A DNA stretch of 64,000 nt from Aaosphaeria pasadenensis (lineage: Eukaryota > Ascomycota > Dothideomycetes > Pleosporales). Below, one piece after another: positions 54,645 to 64,000 of this stretch. Under the pieces are notes generated by a model. The model was given only the letters and a program-made list of their open reading frames with translations, was not told the origin of the DNA and searched no databases. Positions within the stretch are counted from its first letter, which is position 1. Each line of letters opens with the position of its first letter. The translations under genes were made by a program, and so were the position numbers. The stretch is taken from positions 310,001 through 374,000 of the forward strand of contig JAKLMB010000025.1 in NCBI GenBank assembly GCA_022813625.1. Direction: 5' to 3'.

Positions 54645-55654
54645 ATGGCGTACCGCAAGAAGTCCCTCCTTATTGGCATCAACTACCACGGCTCATCCCA
54701 CGCCTTGAATGGCTGCATCTCCGACATAGAAAACATCGCTGAATTTCTCAGCTATCGAGGATACAGCGATGACCAACGCTCTCGAGTGACCTTGAGCGAC
54801 GCGCCTACCACGGATCCCCAGGGACCGTTCTATCCGACAGGCCACAATATCCTGGCAGCAATGGACTGGTTGGTCTCTGAACCAAATTGCACTCTCTTCC
54901 TCCACTACTCCGGCCACGGAGGCCAGATTCACGATGTCGACGGGAACAGAGACAATGGCATCGATGACTCAATTGTTCCGATTGACTTCGAGCAGCGTGG
55001 ACAGATTAGCAGTACTATTCTTCATGAGCATTTGGTAACATATATGGCGCCCGGGTGCACTTTGTTCATCATTATGGACTGTTGTCATTCGGGTTCTGCA
55101 GTTGAGCTACCATTTGTTTATCGTTCGGACTCGGATGGTAACATCTCGTTGTTGGATAACCTGAAGGCAGGTGTGAAATTGGTCGGTGAAGCGCGAGACC
55201 TTATCGATGGTGGCTTTTCGTACAATAAAATGGGCGAGGCACGAGAGCTCCTTGCTGGTGCTTCAAGTTTCTTCCAAGGCCTGAGACACATGGGTGAGCA
55301 AGAAGAGGAGGGTCTGGAGGGCGGGGAGTTTGAAGGACAATATGGCAGCGAAAAGAAGATGGTGACTATGTTTAGCGGTTGTAGGGATGACCAAACGAGT
55401 GCGGATGCCAGAATCGAAGGAGAGCACACGGGCGCAATGACTTGGGCCTTCTTGGAAGTCATGAAGAATGAGAGTGAGCCAACCTATGGTCAGGTAAGTC
55501 AAATGTGACCCTTTCAATGAGTTCTAGTCACTGACGCGGATTACAGACATTGCAAATGACGAGGCACATGCTTGATCAAAGCAATTACACGCAGGTGCCA
55601 CAGTTGAGTTGCGGTGTCGAAATCGACTTAGAGGATATGCGATTGATGATATGA
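54645..55654 (+). CDS. Type I metacaspase without prodomain
   Basis: The model is join(54645..55493,55547..55654), 318 residues; the 53-nt intron keeps phase 0. The p20 domain starts at once (KKSLLIGINYHGSSHALNGC). The catalytic histidine is H91 (HYSGHGG) and the catalytic cysteine C147 (MDCCHSGS). The calcium-site region DNGIDDSIVPID is present. The p10-like part begins near 240 (VTMFSGCRDDQTSADA, GAMTWAFLEVM). Classical fungal metacaspases carry a Pro/Gln-rich N-terminal prodomain of 60-120 residues, which is missing here. Metacaspases cut after Arg or Lys and act in protein quality control and cell death. The ATG at 54645 (ACAATGGCG) follows a plausible leader, so a missed upstream exon is possible but not evident. 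Confidence 0.92.
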
Positions 55655-55853
55655 GGGATGAGAATCATAGACGTGAAGACGCACAAAGACATAGGCTGGT
55701 ATGCACCGAGTATAAATGAAAGAGAAAAGAGAACTTTGGAAATGGTCCAGAATTATTTACCGAAAGTGGTCTGTTCTCGGTGGCTAAAGAGCTGATCGCG
55801 GAACTTACTACGATGACTGTCAAAGTAGCGATGTTCTGGGCGCCGCCATGCAT

Positions 55854-56962
55854 TTATGTAGATTGATACTCTGGGTATTCGTCATTATCAATCGACCTGA
55901 AGTGAAACTTCCCTTTCTTCGTGCTATCATATACTTCTCCCATCACGAATCTTTCAATCAGTCGTTCTTCCTGAAGAGAGTTGATGTGTGCAGGTCGTCG
56001 TGCTATAAAGTGAACGAAAAAGTCCTTCAGACCGCCCGTCCCAAGTGGTCTAAGTGCCTTGAACAAGTGGAGATTCAGGGCACAATACTTGTTCTTCTTT
56101 GGTTCCTCCCGCTCTCAAGAAAATCAGATGCTTCGCAAGGAATCAAGATAACAAAGGTCAACGCGTTGAGGTTCATGGCAGACTTCATGAGATGGAGGGT
56201 CTCGATAAAATCAGGCCAAGCAGGCGACACGGATGTTATATATGGTAGTTCCCCAGTCCATGGAAGCATCAATTCCAACCACCGTATTCGCAACAGCGCA
56301 AGTCGAGATATTTCTGATAGATAGAGAGAAAGTTCCGTCTGGATCATTCTGCCCCAAGATAGAGGGATGACTGGAATCCTATCGTACGACACGGCCTTGT
56401 ATTGAGGAGATCCATACGGGGTAATGAGGAAGCGATTTTCCGAATAATAGATATTCATTGCATCTTCTCTGACCTGTCGACTGGCAGAGAACAATGAATG
56501 ACGCCGAGTATAACATCGACAAGTCGAGGAAAGAAAATTACCGCCGACTGGACAGAAACAAGTATAACTATAGCTTTCAATTGTACACTCCGAGCAGCAA
56601 GGATTATTGAGTGGATCGTCAGCTCTTTGTTGGTACGGACAAGGTGGGCATCGACATCCTGCTTCGTTGAAGAAAGGTTCGCCGTATGATTTGCAATCGC
56701 AAGCACCTGCCGAACTGAGCTCGGGTCGGTTCATGCGAGGTCTCCACTGTCTGTCACAATGAGACACTAGATCCGTATGCAACAGTATCAGGCGTCTCAG
56801 CCCTTGTGGAAGACCAAGATAATTGAAAGAACACTGCGAGGATTGCTGTGGCGTGGTGAGGTGACGTATAGTGCTACTTATTGCAGCAGCCAGTCTTTCA
56901 TCTGGCTCATGAACACTCATTGTCCACTCATCGCTGGCATTTTCCGGTTGGCGACCATCCAA
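55854..56962 (-). pseudogene. F-box-like fungal protein with apparent 2-nt frameshift
   Basis: As it stands, the ATG frame runs 56962..56075 (295 residues). It starts MDGRQPENASDEWTMS, has a helical F-box-like block (FNYLGLPQGLRRLILLHTDL), then a cysteine-rich insert with more than ten Cys, and later WLELMLPWTG. It stops shortly after EASDFLESG. A different frame continues from there to 55854 with sequence typical of the end of this family (LRPLGTGGLKDFFVHF, ERFVMGEVYDSTKKGK). The break sits at a GAGAG run (plus strand TCTC, 56113-56116). Loss of one GA would rejoin the frames. This is either a true disabling indel or a sequencing/assembly error. No intron explains it. Confidence 0.6.
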
Positions 56963-56999
56963 GACCTAGCATATATTAGTGTCGGCGTACTTTTCTCGC

Positions 57000-57830
57000 T
57001 CAAGCTCTACTCGCCATTATGTTGCGGGATTGGGCATGGGAAATCCGCGCCCAAATAGCACAACTTTTCAATCGAGGTAATCTGGTTAGGGGCATGAGAA
57101 CTTCCTGTGCGACATCCATGTCAATCGCACGGAATACAACTTCAAGTCGGAGTGTGTATGGACAAATGTTGCTTGCCAGTCTTTCGATGAGATATTTCCA
57201 TTCCTGCAACACATTAAATCTAATGCTATCTGCTAGATCGATAGGAGTTGGGATCGCATAATGGTAGTCTTCCCAGCCCCCTCTTGGGGGTATCGATTTC
57301 TGAGGCACATCAAGGCGGAGTGCAAGTTTGGTCAGTGAGCCCAGCATGGTTTCGTTCATTTTGAATAACCGGCCGAACCCATGTGGATTGCCTCCGCATA
57401 CACGAAATTGATGCATAGCGTAGAACACCTTTGTGACTTCTTCGCATATTTGTTTGTTGACATACAAAAGCGCCATAAAGCCCAATGTCGTGCAGCAGAA
57501 CAGATTACTTCGTCGTGCAATCGAAAAGTCGCTCTCATCCGAGAGGGTCCAACATGTCGTTTCTAAAGTCGAGGTTTCCATGTTTTGTAGCCAGCCAGCA
57601 AAGTGCACGCAGTGCAAGAACTGCTGGTGTTGCGGAAGGTCAACTTCTTGGTCACGCAGGCATATCAACTTGTGAGATAGCCCAAGGAGATTGAGATCGA
57701 AGACTGAAGATCCGTGATCAAAATAGTGTTCATAGATCAATTTACGGACATAGGACGGCAGGGACATGAAATTCACACTCGGTTCGGCTAAGGTCTTTGA
57801 GAAACCAGCAATACTGCCTTCATAATTCAT
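57000..57830 (-). CDS. F-box-like fungal hypothetical protein
   Basis: A single-exon frame; from the ATG at 57830 (MNYEGSIAGF) it gives 276 residues. The frame is open further upstream (ATG at 57950), but that part is pyrimidine-rich and reads like a leader. The F-box-like segment is FMSLPSYVRKLIYEHYF (about 21-37). LLYVNKQICEEVTKVFYAMHQFRV and the end VLMPLTRLPRLKSCAIWA match the layout of many fungal proteins with an N-terminal F-box-like helix pair. The next gene on the same strand (56962) begins only 38 bases after its stop and has the same general plan, so the two may be old tandem duplicates. Confidence 0.65.
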   Translation of the reverse strand: MNYEGSIAGFSKTLAEPSVNFMSLPSYVRKLIYEHYFDHGSSVFDLNLLGLSHKLICLRDQEVDLPQHQQFLHCVHFAGWLQNMETSTLETTCWTLSDESDFSIARRSNLFCCTTLGFMALLYVNKQICEEVTKVFYAMHQFRVCGGNPHGFGRLFKMNETMLGSLTKLALRLDVPQKSIPPRGGWEDYHYAIPTPIDLADSIRFNVLQEWKYLIERLASNICPYTLRLEVVFRAIDMDVAQEVLMPLTRLPRLKSCAIWARISHAQSRNIMASRA

Positions 57831-58107
57831 TCTGCTACAATTGAAAGGTATTGAGAGAGGAGTTGCAGGATAAATAGTTGTGAGGCGAGACCATAGACAC
57901 TTGAGGCGTAGAAAAGGCACTAGACGGGAAGAAAAAAACGCTAGTCCCATCTTGGTGGCACAAACCCTGCAATTCACGTGATGCACCCATCTAAGCGAGC
58001 CGCCCCGAGGCGCAAAATTCCCACAACCTCAGCGAAACCAACATCGACAATATCGACGCCTTGCAACTACCACAACACCTACTCCTCCCACCACACACTC
58101 AGTCAAA

Positions 58108-58732
58108 ATGGAGAACGGTTCGTATAATTGATCTTCTACTGAAATACACAAATGCTAATTTTTCAAAATAGAACGCGGTGAACTCGTCGACCTGTAAGTT
58201 TCCATACATTTCAAACGTCACATCTCGACACACGAAAATTCGTCCTGCAACTCTTCCGGTACCAATTTGCTAACATCAGTTGATAGCTACGTCCCCCGCA
58301 AATGTCAGTATTGAATGCCACAGCCGGGCACCGATAACTTCGCGAACAAGAACCAAGGACTGACGAGTACGATAACAGGCGCTGCGACTGGCAGGATCAT
58401 CAAGGCCAAGGACCACTCTAGCGTCCAGATCTCGATCGCTAAGGTCGATGAGAACGGCCGGTACGAATCCCCAAACACATGAATTCGGTCGGCGCCCTGC
58501 TCGAATCGCATACGGAGGGAATCGAAAGTCTTGAGATACAAGAACGAGCAGCGGCGCCACCATCATTCGGAGATTGGGAACCATGCTGACTTTGTTGGTT
58601 AGTTACACCGGCGAGAACCAGACCTATGCCATCTGCGGCTTCGTCAGGGCCATGGGCGAGTGCGACGACAGCTTCAACAGGCTCACACAGAGGGACGGCT
58701 ACTTGAAGAACGTCTGGAGCGCATCCCGATAA
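58108..58732 (+). CDS. rps21: 40S ribosomal protein eS21
   Basis: The model is join(58108..58117,58172..58193,58287..58303,58379..58460,58603..58732), 86 residues. Its first three exons are only 10, 22 and 17 nt. Splice sites and phases agree at all four introns (54, 93, 75 and 142 nt), and the product reads MENERGELVDLYVPRK, then CAATGRIIKAKDHSSVQISI, then GENQTYAICGFVRAMGE and GYLKNVWSASR. This is the complete eS21 sequence pattern. The protein sits on the 40S subunit and is needed for 18S rRNA maturation and initiation. The many early introns are typical of fungal ribosomal protein genes. Confidence 0.97.
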
Positions 58733-60915
58733 GCGTGCACGATGAGTTTGGCGAGGAGTTTAGTGGTACGGATCACGCACATGAGGCGACGGAGCCTGCA
58801 TGGCTAATGCTGCCCAGGAATACCGGACTGGATCAAAAGGAGTGCAGGTCGAGCGTAGTATCGTCTACAGCTCGGAAGATGCCCTGCTTCATTTTCGATG
58901 AGCCCAATAGACTCACGATTTCGGCATGACGGTTTTCACGGACGGTTTATGGGTACGGTCTTAAATGCAATCACAATCAAATCGCCTATCAATGTTCAAC
59001 TTTCGATTTCCGTGCATGTTACTTACTCGTAGGGCGTCACTTCATCGTCACAGTTCTCGCAATTGGAATGGGCGCTTGGATATAGTTGCGTAAGCCCATC
59101 AGTCTGAACTCGAAGTCTGCATTTCAAATGCACATGACTGTCGATCCTCTCGCACACATACATACTCGCCCAATGCTCATCGAACGGTGGACGCGTCATA
59201 TCGGCTCACTGTTCACCGTTTACATCCAATATTCTCGAGCGATACGTAGCAGCGTCTCTACTTCATCCGTACAGGATGATGATTTTGTGTAACCAGACAG
59301 ATCCAATCACGGGCTTTGCCAGACGCAGTGTCTAGACTTCAGAGACCGACCCGACGATTAGTATAGTTTCCGGGACACATGCGGGATGACTGGCATTTCG
59401 AGGCCAACGCACAGCTTTCCAATACCACCGGAAGCGTATCCAGATTCCCCGTCCACATTGCGGCTGCCACCACAATCCCGGGTCCTCAAATCAGATCCCA
59501 ACGATCGTGTTTCCACCTTACGTTACGTGATCGCCCAAAGACCAGCTGTGCGACTCCAGCATGCTTTTTGAATTTACATAGCTCTGGGGCTGTGAAACGC
59601 AAGACGAAAACGCTCGGCACATGACACATTTACCGCCGGTATGGTCAACGTTGACAGTTATCCTCATGACTCCTAGACTTTTCGGAGCGCAATCTGTAAA
59701 CTTAACTTTCACCAGGCAATAAATCGAACAATTTCATTTTCTTCGTGCATACGAAGTGCTGAAGGGGCAAGCAAAATTAACCTTCAACAGACACATTTCC
59801 CTCCTACGCCACTATTTTCCAGAAAGATAGACAGTCCTGGCATGCACATAAGATTTCCCAACATTGCGCCTATCTCCGAATCCCCATCCCCCGCACCCCT
59901 CCCTCGTCCGACCGATCAGAACCATTATCGATCCCCCAGGATCAAAATTCCCAGCGAGAGTCAAGTCATCGAGGAGCGCACCCATCTCGTATTCGCCGTT
60001 TTTCCCCTGTCTATCTAATCTCGTCCTGTCCTATCTGTCCGTCACACATCGTTTCAGTCTAACTCACACGTATGCTCACTCCCCGCATGTAGTGACTACA
60101 CGGCGGCGCCACGCCTCCACCAAGATACAGTAACTACACTCAAGTACGACAGTTTTCCACAGCCTCCATGATGTGCTGTACTGCGTTGCGCTGCGCTGCA
60201 CTGCATCTCTATCTGTCATCAGTCCCCAAAGATCGGTGAGATCAGAAGGTGAAGAATTCACACGCATTCGCAAGTTACGACGGTAACACAACAGCGGCAT
60301 ATCCATGAGATAGTACTCCGTAGCACTTCGCGCATTGCCCCAATTCGTCACTCCCGAGGCCTCGCAGCAGCCATGTATGTAGGCATGCATGGAGGTGCGC
60401 ATGGCAGTCCCGCTCTCGCGCTGCATTACACACACCTCACCAGAAGGCTTGCATGTGCGGGCTGGCGGGCGGGCGCAAGGGCTGAAACTTCACAATTTGT
60501 TGCGTCTGCATGGCTTGATTGAGGATGCATTTGTTGCGTTGTTCATGGAGTAGACATGGAGTTTCGGTACTCCGCATGTAGGCTTGTACCCTCAATTACC
60601 ATACCAGGAAAAGAGGAACCCTTCATCAGGCCCTTATCCCAGGCATCTGCTTTCGCCCAACGCGAAATTGCGTCGAGAACAGTGACAGCTAGCCAGACAG
60701 CAAGCCATCAATATAGCCTGACATAGCTACTCCATCCCTCCATGGCAAAATGATTTCCCGAAGGGGATGTCAAAAAACGCCACAATCCACCGCCCGCAAC
60801 ACCCCCGGTTCCCAACATCCCAAGTCTTGCCTTGATCGGTGAAGGTCGCGACTCGGCCATGAGATCTGTTTCGCGGGCGCTACGGAGTACTGATCTGTGT
60901 GAACCCTTTGTATGG

Positions 60916-60931
60916 TACGGAGTACTCCGTA
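60916..60931. repeat. Perfect 16-bp palindrome TACGGAGTACTCCGTA
   Basis: The palindrome is perfect. Half-sites occur nearby: TACGGAGTAC at 60881-60890 and TACTCCGTA at 60316-60324, plus a variant TACTCCGCA at about 60568. Confidence 0.85.
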
Positions 60932-62573
60932 TTTTGTTTTGAACAGGCATTCATTTCTTTTTCTTTTCAATTTGGGATGAGATGGCTATGTGCAGCTTGG
61001 TGCGAGGGGTGAGCATCGGCGCGTATGTATCTCGTATGTAGCTGTATCACACTCCTATAGCCATACTGATACCTTCTCTTTGGGGTTAATTTGACTTTTG
61101 TGACGTTGTTACTCAAACCCTAACACATCCAGCTGAACGGGAAGAGGTATGACAAAATTGTTAATCTGCGATGAGCAATCATCTTTCTCCGGGACACAAC
61201 ATGGTTGCCTGGTATTTCGGCCAAATCTTAAGTTATGAGTTTTGACAGAAAACCGGGATAGTAGGGAAGTGTGTGTATACGCACGATGCCGAGCAACGGT
61301 CAACGACGCCGTCCAACCTCCATCGTATGACGACCACGATAGTTACAACCACGAAACAAATGTTTCAAAACGAATTGAAACAAAACAATACGAACTCGGC
61401 ATAGATTCTTACAAACACACTCTTCCTAACCCACCTTCCCCTGCCCTCTTTAGGCCCTGAATAGCAGAATGAGTGTAAGGGAATGTACTCCATCAATCAG
61501 TCTAAAGGCACATCTGCAATTGCGACCACCGCAACAAATTCACGACTCCCTTTTTCTACTGCGTATATTCCCTTCGTCGATTTAGGGCGTGCTTAGATGT
61601 AAAACATTGATGAGTAGACGATAATACGGCGTATACTTCATCCAATGTGGATGTGTGCATATATCAGGACGTCAGTATCGTACATTTTAGATATGAATCA
61701 ATCAATCTACCAATTAAATAAAACAAACACTCCCCATGTCACCGTAAACAAACCCAAACTCTTCCCCTAGCCCTTTATTCTTTCCTCTCTCCCTAAAAGA
61801 AATCTATAAAATATGAAAAACATTCTATCAGATCCCGCAAACGAAACATCAACACCACCTGACTGATTCTCATCCCATCTCGAGTGAGCAAAACCCAGAA
61901 AATCACACAAACAGAATTCAAAAACAACCTCGACATAATGTCAATGTCCGTGATACCTATTCTTGCCCCTGATATCTCCGCCTCAGACCCCAGAGACATA
62001 TCAAACAGTATCCTTCCATCTGACCCTCTTTCTCTCTCTCCCCATTCCAACCACAAATAACGAAAATAAAAAGATGTCACCTCCCTCAGATATGTATATA
62101 CGATATTTTCGTCCAAGACCACACCAAACAGCATAAATAACTTCATGGCCCTCATCTCCCTCACATACCCTCCCTTCAAAGGGAGAAAAGAAAGGAGGAA
62201 ACTCACAGATATGCTACCATTCAGAAACAGAGAAAAGAAGGAGTAAACCCTAGGCGTACCTACATAGTAGTGCTCTTTCTCTACCCCTATCGATTGTATC
62301 TATCCATCCACTTACAAGCCTACCAAACGAATCTATACGTCAAACGAAATACCTCTAAACTCCATACCTTTTCTCTCTCCCTTCCCCTTCCATCCATCCA
62401 TTCCATTCATTTCTACAACCCCGATACACCAAACCAATTTTTCCTCAGCAAACTTTCGCTAAAAAAGACTTCCTCCCCAACTTCCCTCCCTCGTTTCCTT
62501 TTACTTTTTTCCAATTATCTCAATTTAGCGCTCCCAGTTCCCCGGGCGCGGTCATCCGGCGAAGTTCGCGTTC

Positions 62574-62605
62574 GTGCCCCGATGGCTTGTCATTGGTCGG
62601 GGTGC
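62574..62605 (+). other. Hairpin next to a B-box-like word
   Basis: GTGCCCCGA and TCGGGGTGC pair over nine positions (two G.T) around a loop of about 14 bases. GGTTCGATTC, a B-box match, follows at 62608. No tRNA fold can be made and no T-run follows. Confidence 0.3.
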
Positions 62606-63429
62606 CGGGTTCGATTCATCCGAATATCGTGTACTCGTTATATGATAGGCTGGTGGGAGGGGGAAGTGGCTGCTGATAAGCTGGAAGGCGTGTCTTTGTG
62701 TCACGCGAGCGGTAGGTACTCTTGACTATTGGAGAGAGAGGAAGAGAGGAGGAAGGGCTTAGTTTGTGAAATATTATTATTATCATTATTGTTGATTTTA
62801 GTCTTAGTGATCGGCGTCGAAACAAAATGTCCGACGGTCCAATGTAAACTATGGGTATAATCGCATATCGTACATTCTGAATTCGATTTTGATACAAACC
62901 TCGACTTCACGACAGGGTCACATCAACGTTCGGCAAAGGATTCGGACGTCAATTTCACGTCACACGGGTCTTCGATCTTCGAAAGAAGGGGACCCTGCCC
63001 CGCAGGCACGTGTGAGTAATGTCCACAAATCCGCATGGGTGGCATGGTCGTTGGAAACAAAAACGTGGTTGTTCGCGATCCTTCACATCCGCTTCCAGCC
63101 ACCCGCAGCCGGGGAAGACTCGCACCAGCCTTGGCGCATCCGCGTTTGAAAAGCGGTGTGATGTATGCAGCCGCGGGCATCGCATACAACTCGCTCCCGC
63201 TCGTACATTGGACATCATCTTCGGACCTTTTGGTTCTTTTTGCAAAGTGCCGTGGGTGATGTCAAAGCATTCGCTTCATCAATTAGCTGTGCCCGATGCC
63301 GGCATAAAGCAAGGTGCAATTGTACACAAAGATAGATAGTCGGAGGCACGGCTGAATTCCGAGTAGCACTTAGGCATTTTGCCGGCCCAGTATTGGCTCG
63401 TCCGGGGGAATTTGAGTTGATGCTGTGTA

Positions 63430-64000
63430 CTAGTGGCGTTCGTCCTGGGGTCCAACGACTCGGACTCGTCGTCCATCATCTCTCTTGGCCACCGCCGGCG
63501 GTTCGTTCTGTGCTGCGTCCTTTGACACCGCACCAGATTGCCCGAAGGTTCCTCGTACAGCAGAAACAGCCTTGCTTTCGGAAACTTTCCAGTCGTCACC
63601 TTTTCTGACAACCTTCATTCTCTCTTTCTCTGCTTTCTTCGCCAGAAGCTCTTCGATCTTAGCGTCTCGTCTGTTACCGCGGACACAGTCACAGAGGCAG
63701 CCTTCCGTTGCACAGGCTCCGTCTGATAGCGAAGAGTCCGCAAACCATGTGGAAAGGCAGTTCGTATGACCGCCGTGGCCACACAACGGGCACCACGTCC
63801 ACAATGTCGCCTTGGGAGGGGTGGGCTTCTCTGGCACGGATGGGCTCGATTCGTGTTCTACAGATGTATGCTGGTCAAAGCCAGAAACAGGCGGTAGGGA
63901 AGACCGTTTCCGGCCGTAATCCCTCTCCTTCAAGCTCGAACGTGATTTTGACTTTGACTTTTTGGACGACACGGGTTCGAAGGCTGGATATCGACCCCAG
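63430..64000 (-). CDS. SEA/GATOR2-type RING protein (WDR59/Mtc5- or WDR24/Rtc1-like), 3' end
   Basis: The frame is open from the stop at 63430 to the window edge, so only the last 189 or so residues are seen; the 5' part lies outside. A Ser/Lys-rich linker (VSSKKSKSKSRSS) is followed by WTWCPLCGHGGHTNCLSTWF and then CATEGCLCDC. This is the half-RING motif that closes the WD-repeat subunits WDR59/Mtc5 and WDR24/Rtc1 of the GATOR2/SEACAT complex, a TORC1 regulator at the vacuole or lysosome. Unlike those proteins it has a charged extension of about 90 residues after the motif (LLAKKAEKERMKVVRKGDDW). The first C-x2-C of the usual domain is not seen here, so the exact subunit is uncertain. Confidence 0.55.
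   Translation of the reverse strand, partial: WGRYPAFEPVSSKKSKSKSRSSLKERDYGRKRSSLPPVSGFDQHTSVEHESSPSVPEKPTPPKATLWTWCPLCGHGGHTNCLSTWFADSSLSDGACATEGCLCDCVRGNRRDAKIEELLAKKAEKERMKVVRKGDDWKVSESKAVSAVRGTFGQSGAVSKDAAQNEPPAVAKRDDGRRVRVVGPQDERH

Larger units (their letters stand above)
58733..63429. other. 4.7 kb gene-poor stretch
   Basis: No supported protein gene. ATG frames such as 59379..59624 show no motifs. Bases 59860-60060 and 61700-62520 are pyrimidine-rich on the plus strand. Several copies of the word ACTCCGTA occur between 60310 and 60931. A hairpin lies at 62574. The right end should hold the 3' side of the gene at 63430. Long non-coding transcripts are possible. Confidence 0.4.

Noticed and set aside
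57831..57986. N-terminal extension of the F-box-like gene
   Set aside because: The frame is open, but the sequence is pyrimidine-rich and leader-like; the ATG at 57830 fits the family start better.
61793..62206. 137-codon minus-strand ORF in a pyrimidine-rich tract
   Set aside because: No ATG at the frame start and biased composition; more likely untranslated sequence.
62560..62640. tRNA-like sequence with GGTTCGATTC
   Set aside because: The B-box word is exact, but no T stem, acceptor stem or proper A box can be paired, and no T-run terminator follows.

Overview
The window is nuclear DNA of a filamentous ascomycete (Pezizomycotina). Genes lie on both strands and are separated by intergenic stretches of 0.3 to 4.7 kb. 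Most introns are 44 to 65 nt, with GT..AG ends and a CTAAC/CTGAC-like branch site. The gene content is typical of moulds: Zn2Cys6 and bZIP regulators, GH76, a type I metacaspase and NLR-type TPR proteins. I cannot name the class with confidence; Dothideomycetes or Leotiomycetes would both fit. All gene models were built by hand from reading frames, splice-site phase and protein motifs.

Left part (1-7.2 kb): gene-poor. It holds a two-exon gene for a small RING-like zinc protein (minus strand), a Pol III-like B box with a T-tract, and a 106-residue cationic protein with five cysteines behind a TATA box and two promoter repeats.

Housekeeping and metabolism (7.2-25.7 kb): a four-exon HyuA-HyuB hydantoinase/oxoprolinase fusion, a fungal bZIP regulator, the Hsp70/Hsp90 co-chaperone Sti1 with heat-shock elements in a promoter shared with a divergent dihydroneopterin aldolase-domain gene, a stress-type CAMK kinase (Srk1/Rck2 family) with a 51-nt micro-exon, and a GH76 mannanase.

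Accessory part (27-33 kb): a Zn2Cys6 regulator, a TPR gene that looks like the C-terminal half of an NLR and has a 28-bp minisatellite where the NB-ARC should be, and a tiny two-exon gene.

Centre (33-49.7 kb): a glutamate carboxypeptidase II-like M28 peptidase (Vps70 type), an unknown acidic protein, a complex I assembly factor (NDUFAF3 type), an unknown two-exon gene with a splice-frame conflict, a condensation-type acyltransferase, an SMP-30/gluconolactonase, an ExoIII/APE-type endonuclease and an F-box protein.

Right part (49.8-64 kb): a C-terminally anchored fungal-family protein, a trypsin-like protein and a metacaspase lie close together. They are followed by two F-box-like relatives (one with an apparent 2-nt frameshift), a five-exon eS21 ribosomal protein gene, a 4.7 kb gene-poor stretch, and the 3' end of a SEA/GATOR2-type RING protein cut by the window edge.

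The best candidates for something undescribed are the NLR half-gene with its minisatellite, and the protease / anchored protein / metacaspase neighbourhood, which could be a cell-death or conflict module. The second idea is an inference from gene content only. I found no CRISPR array, rRNA, convincing tRNA or intact transposon.
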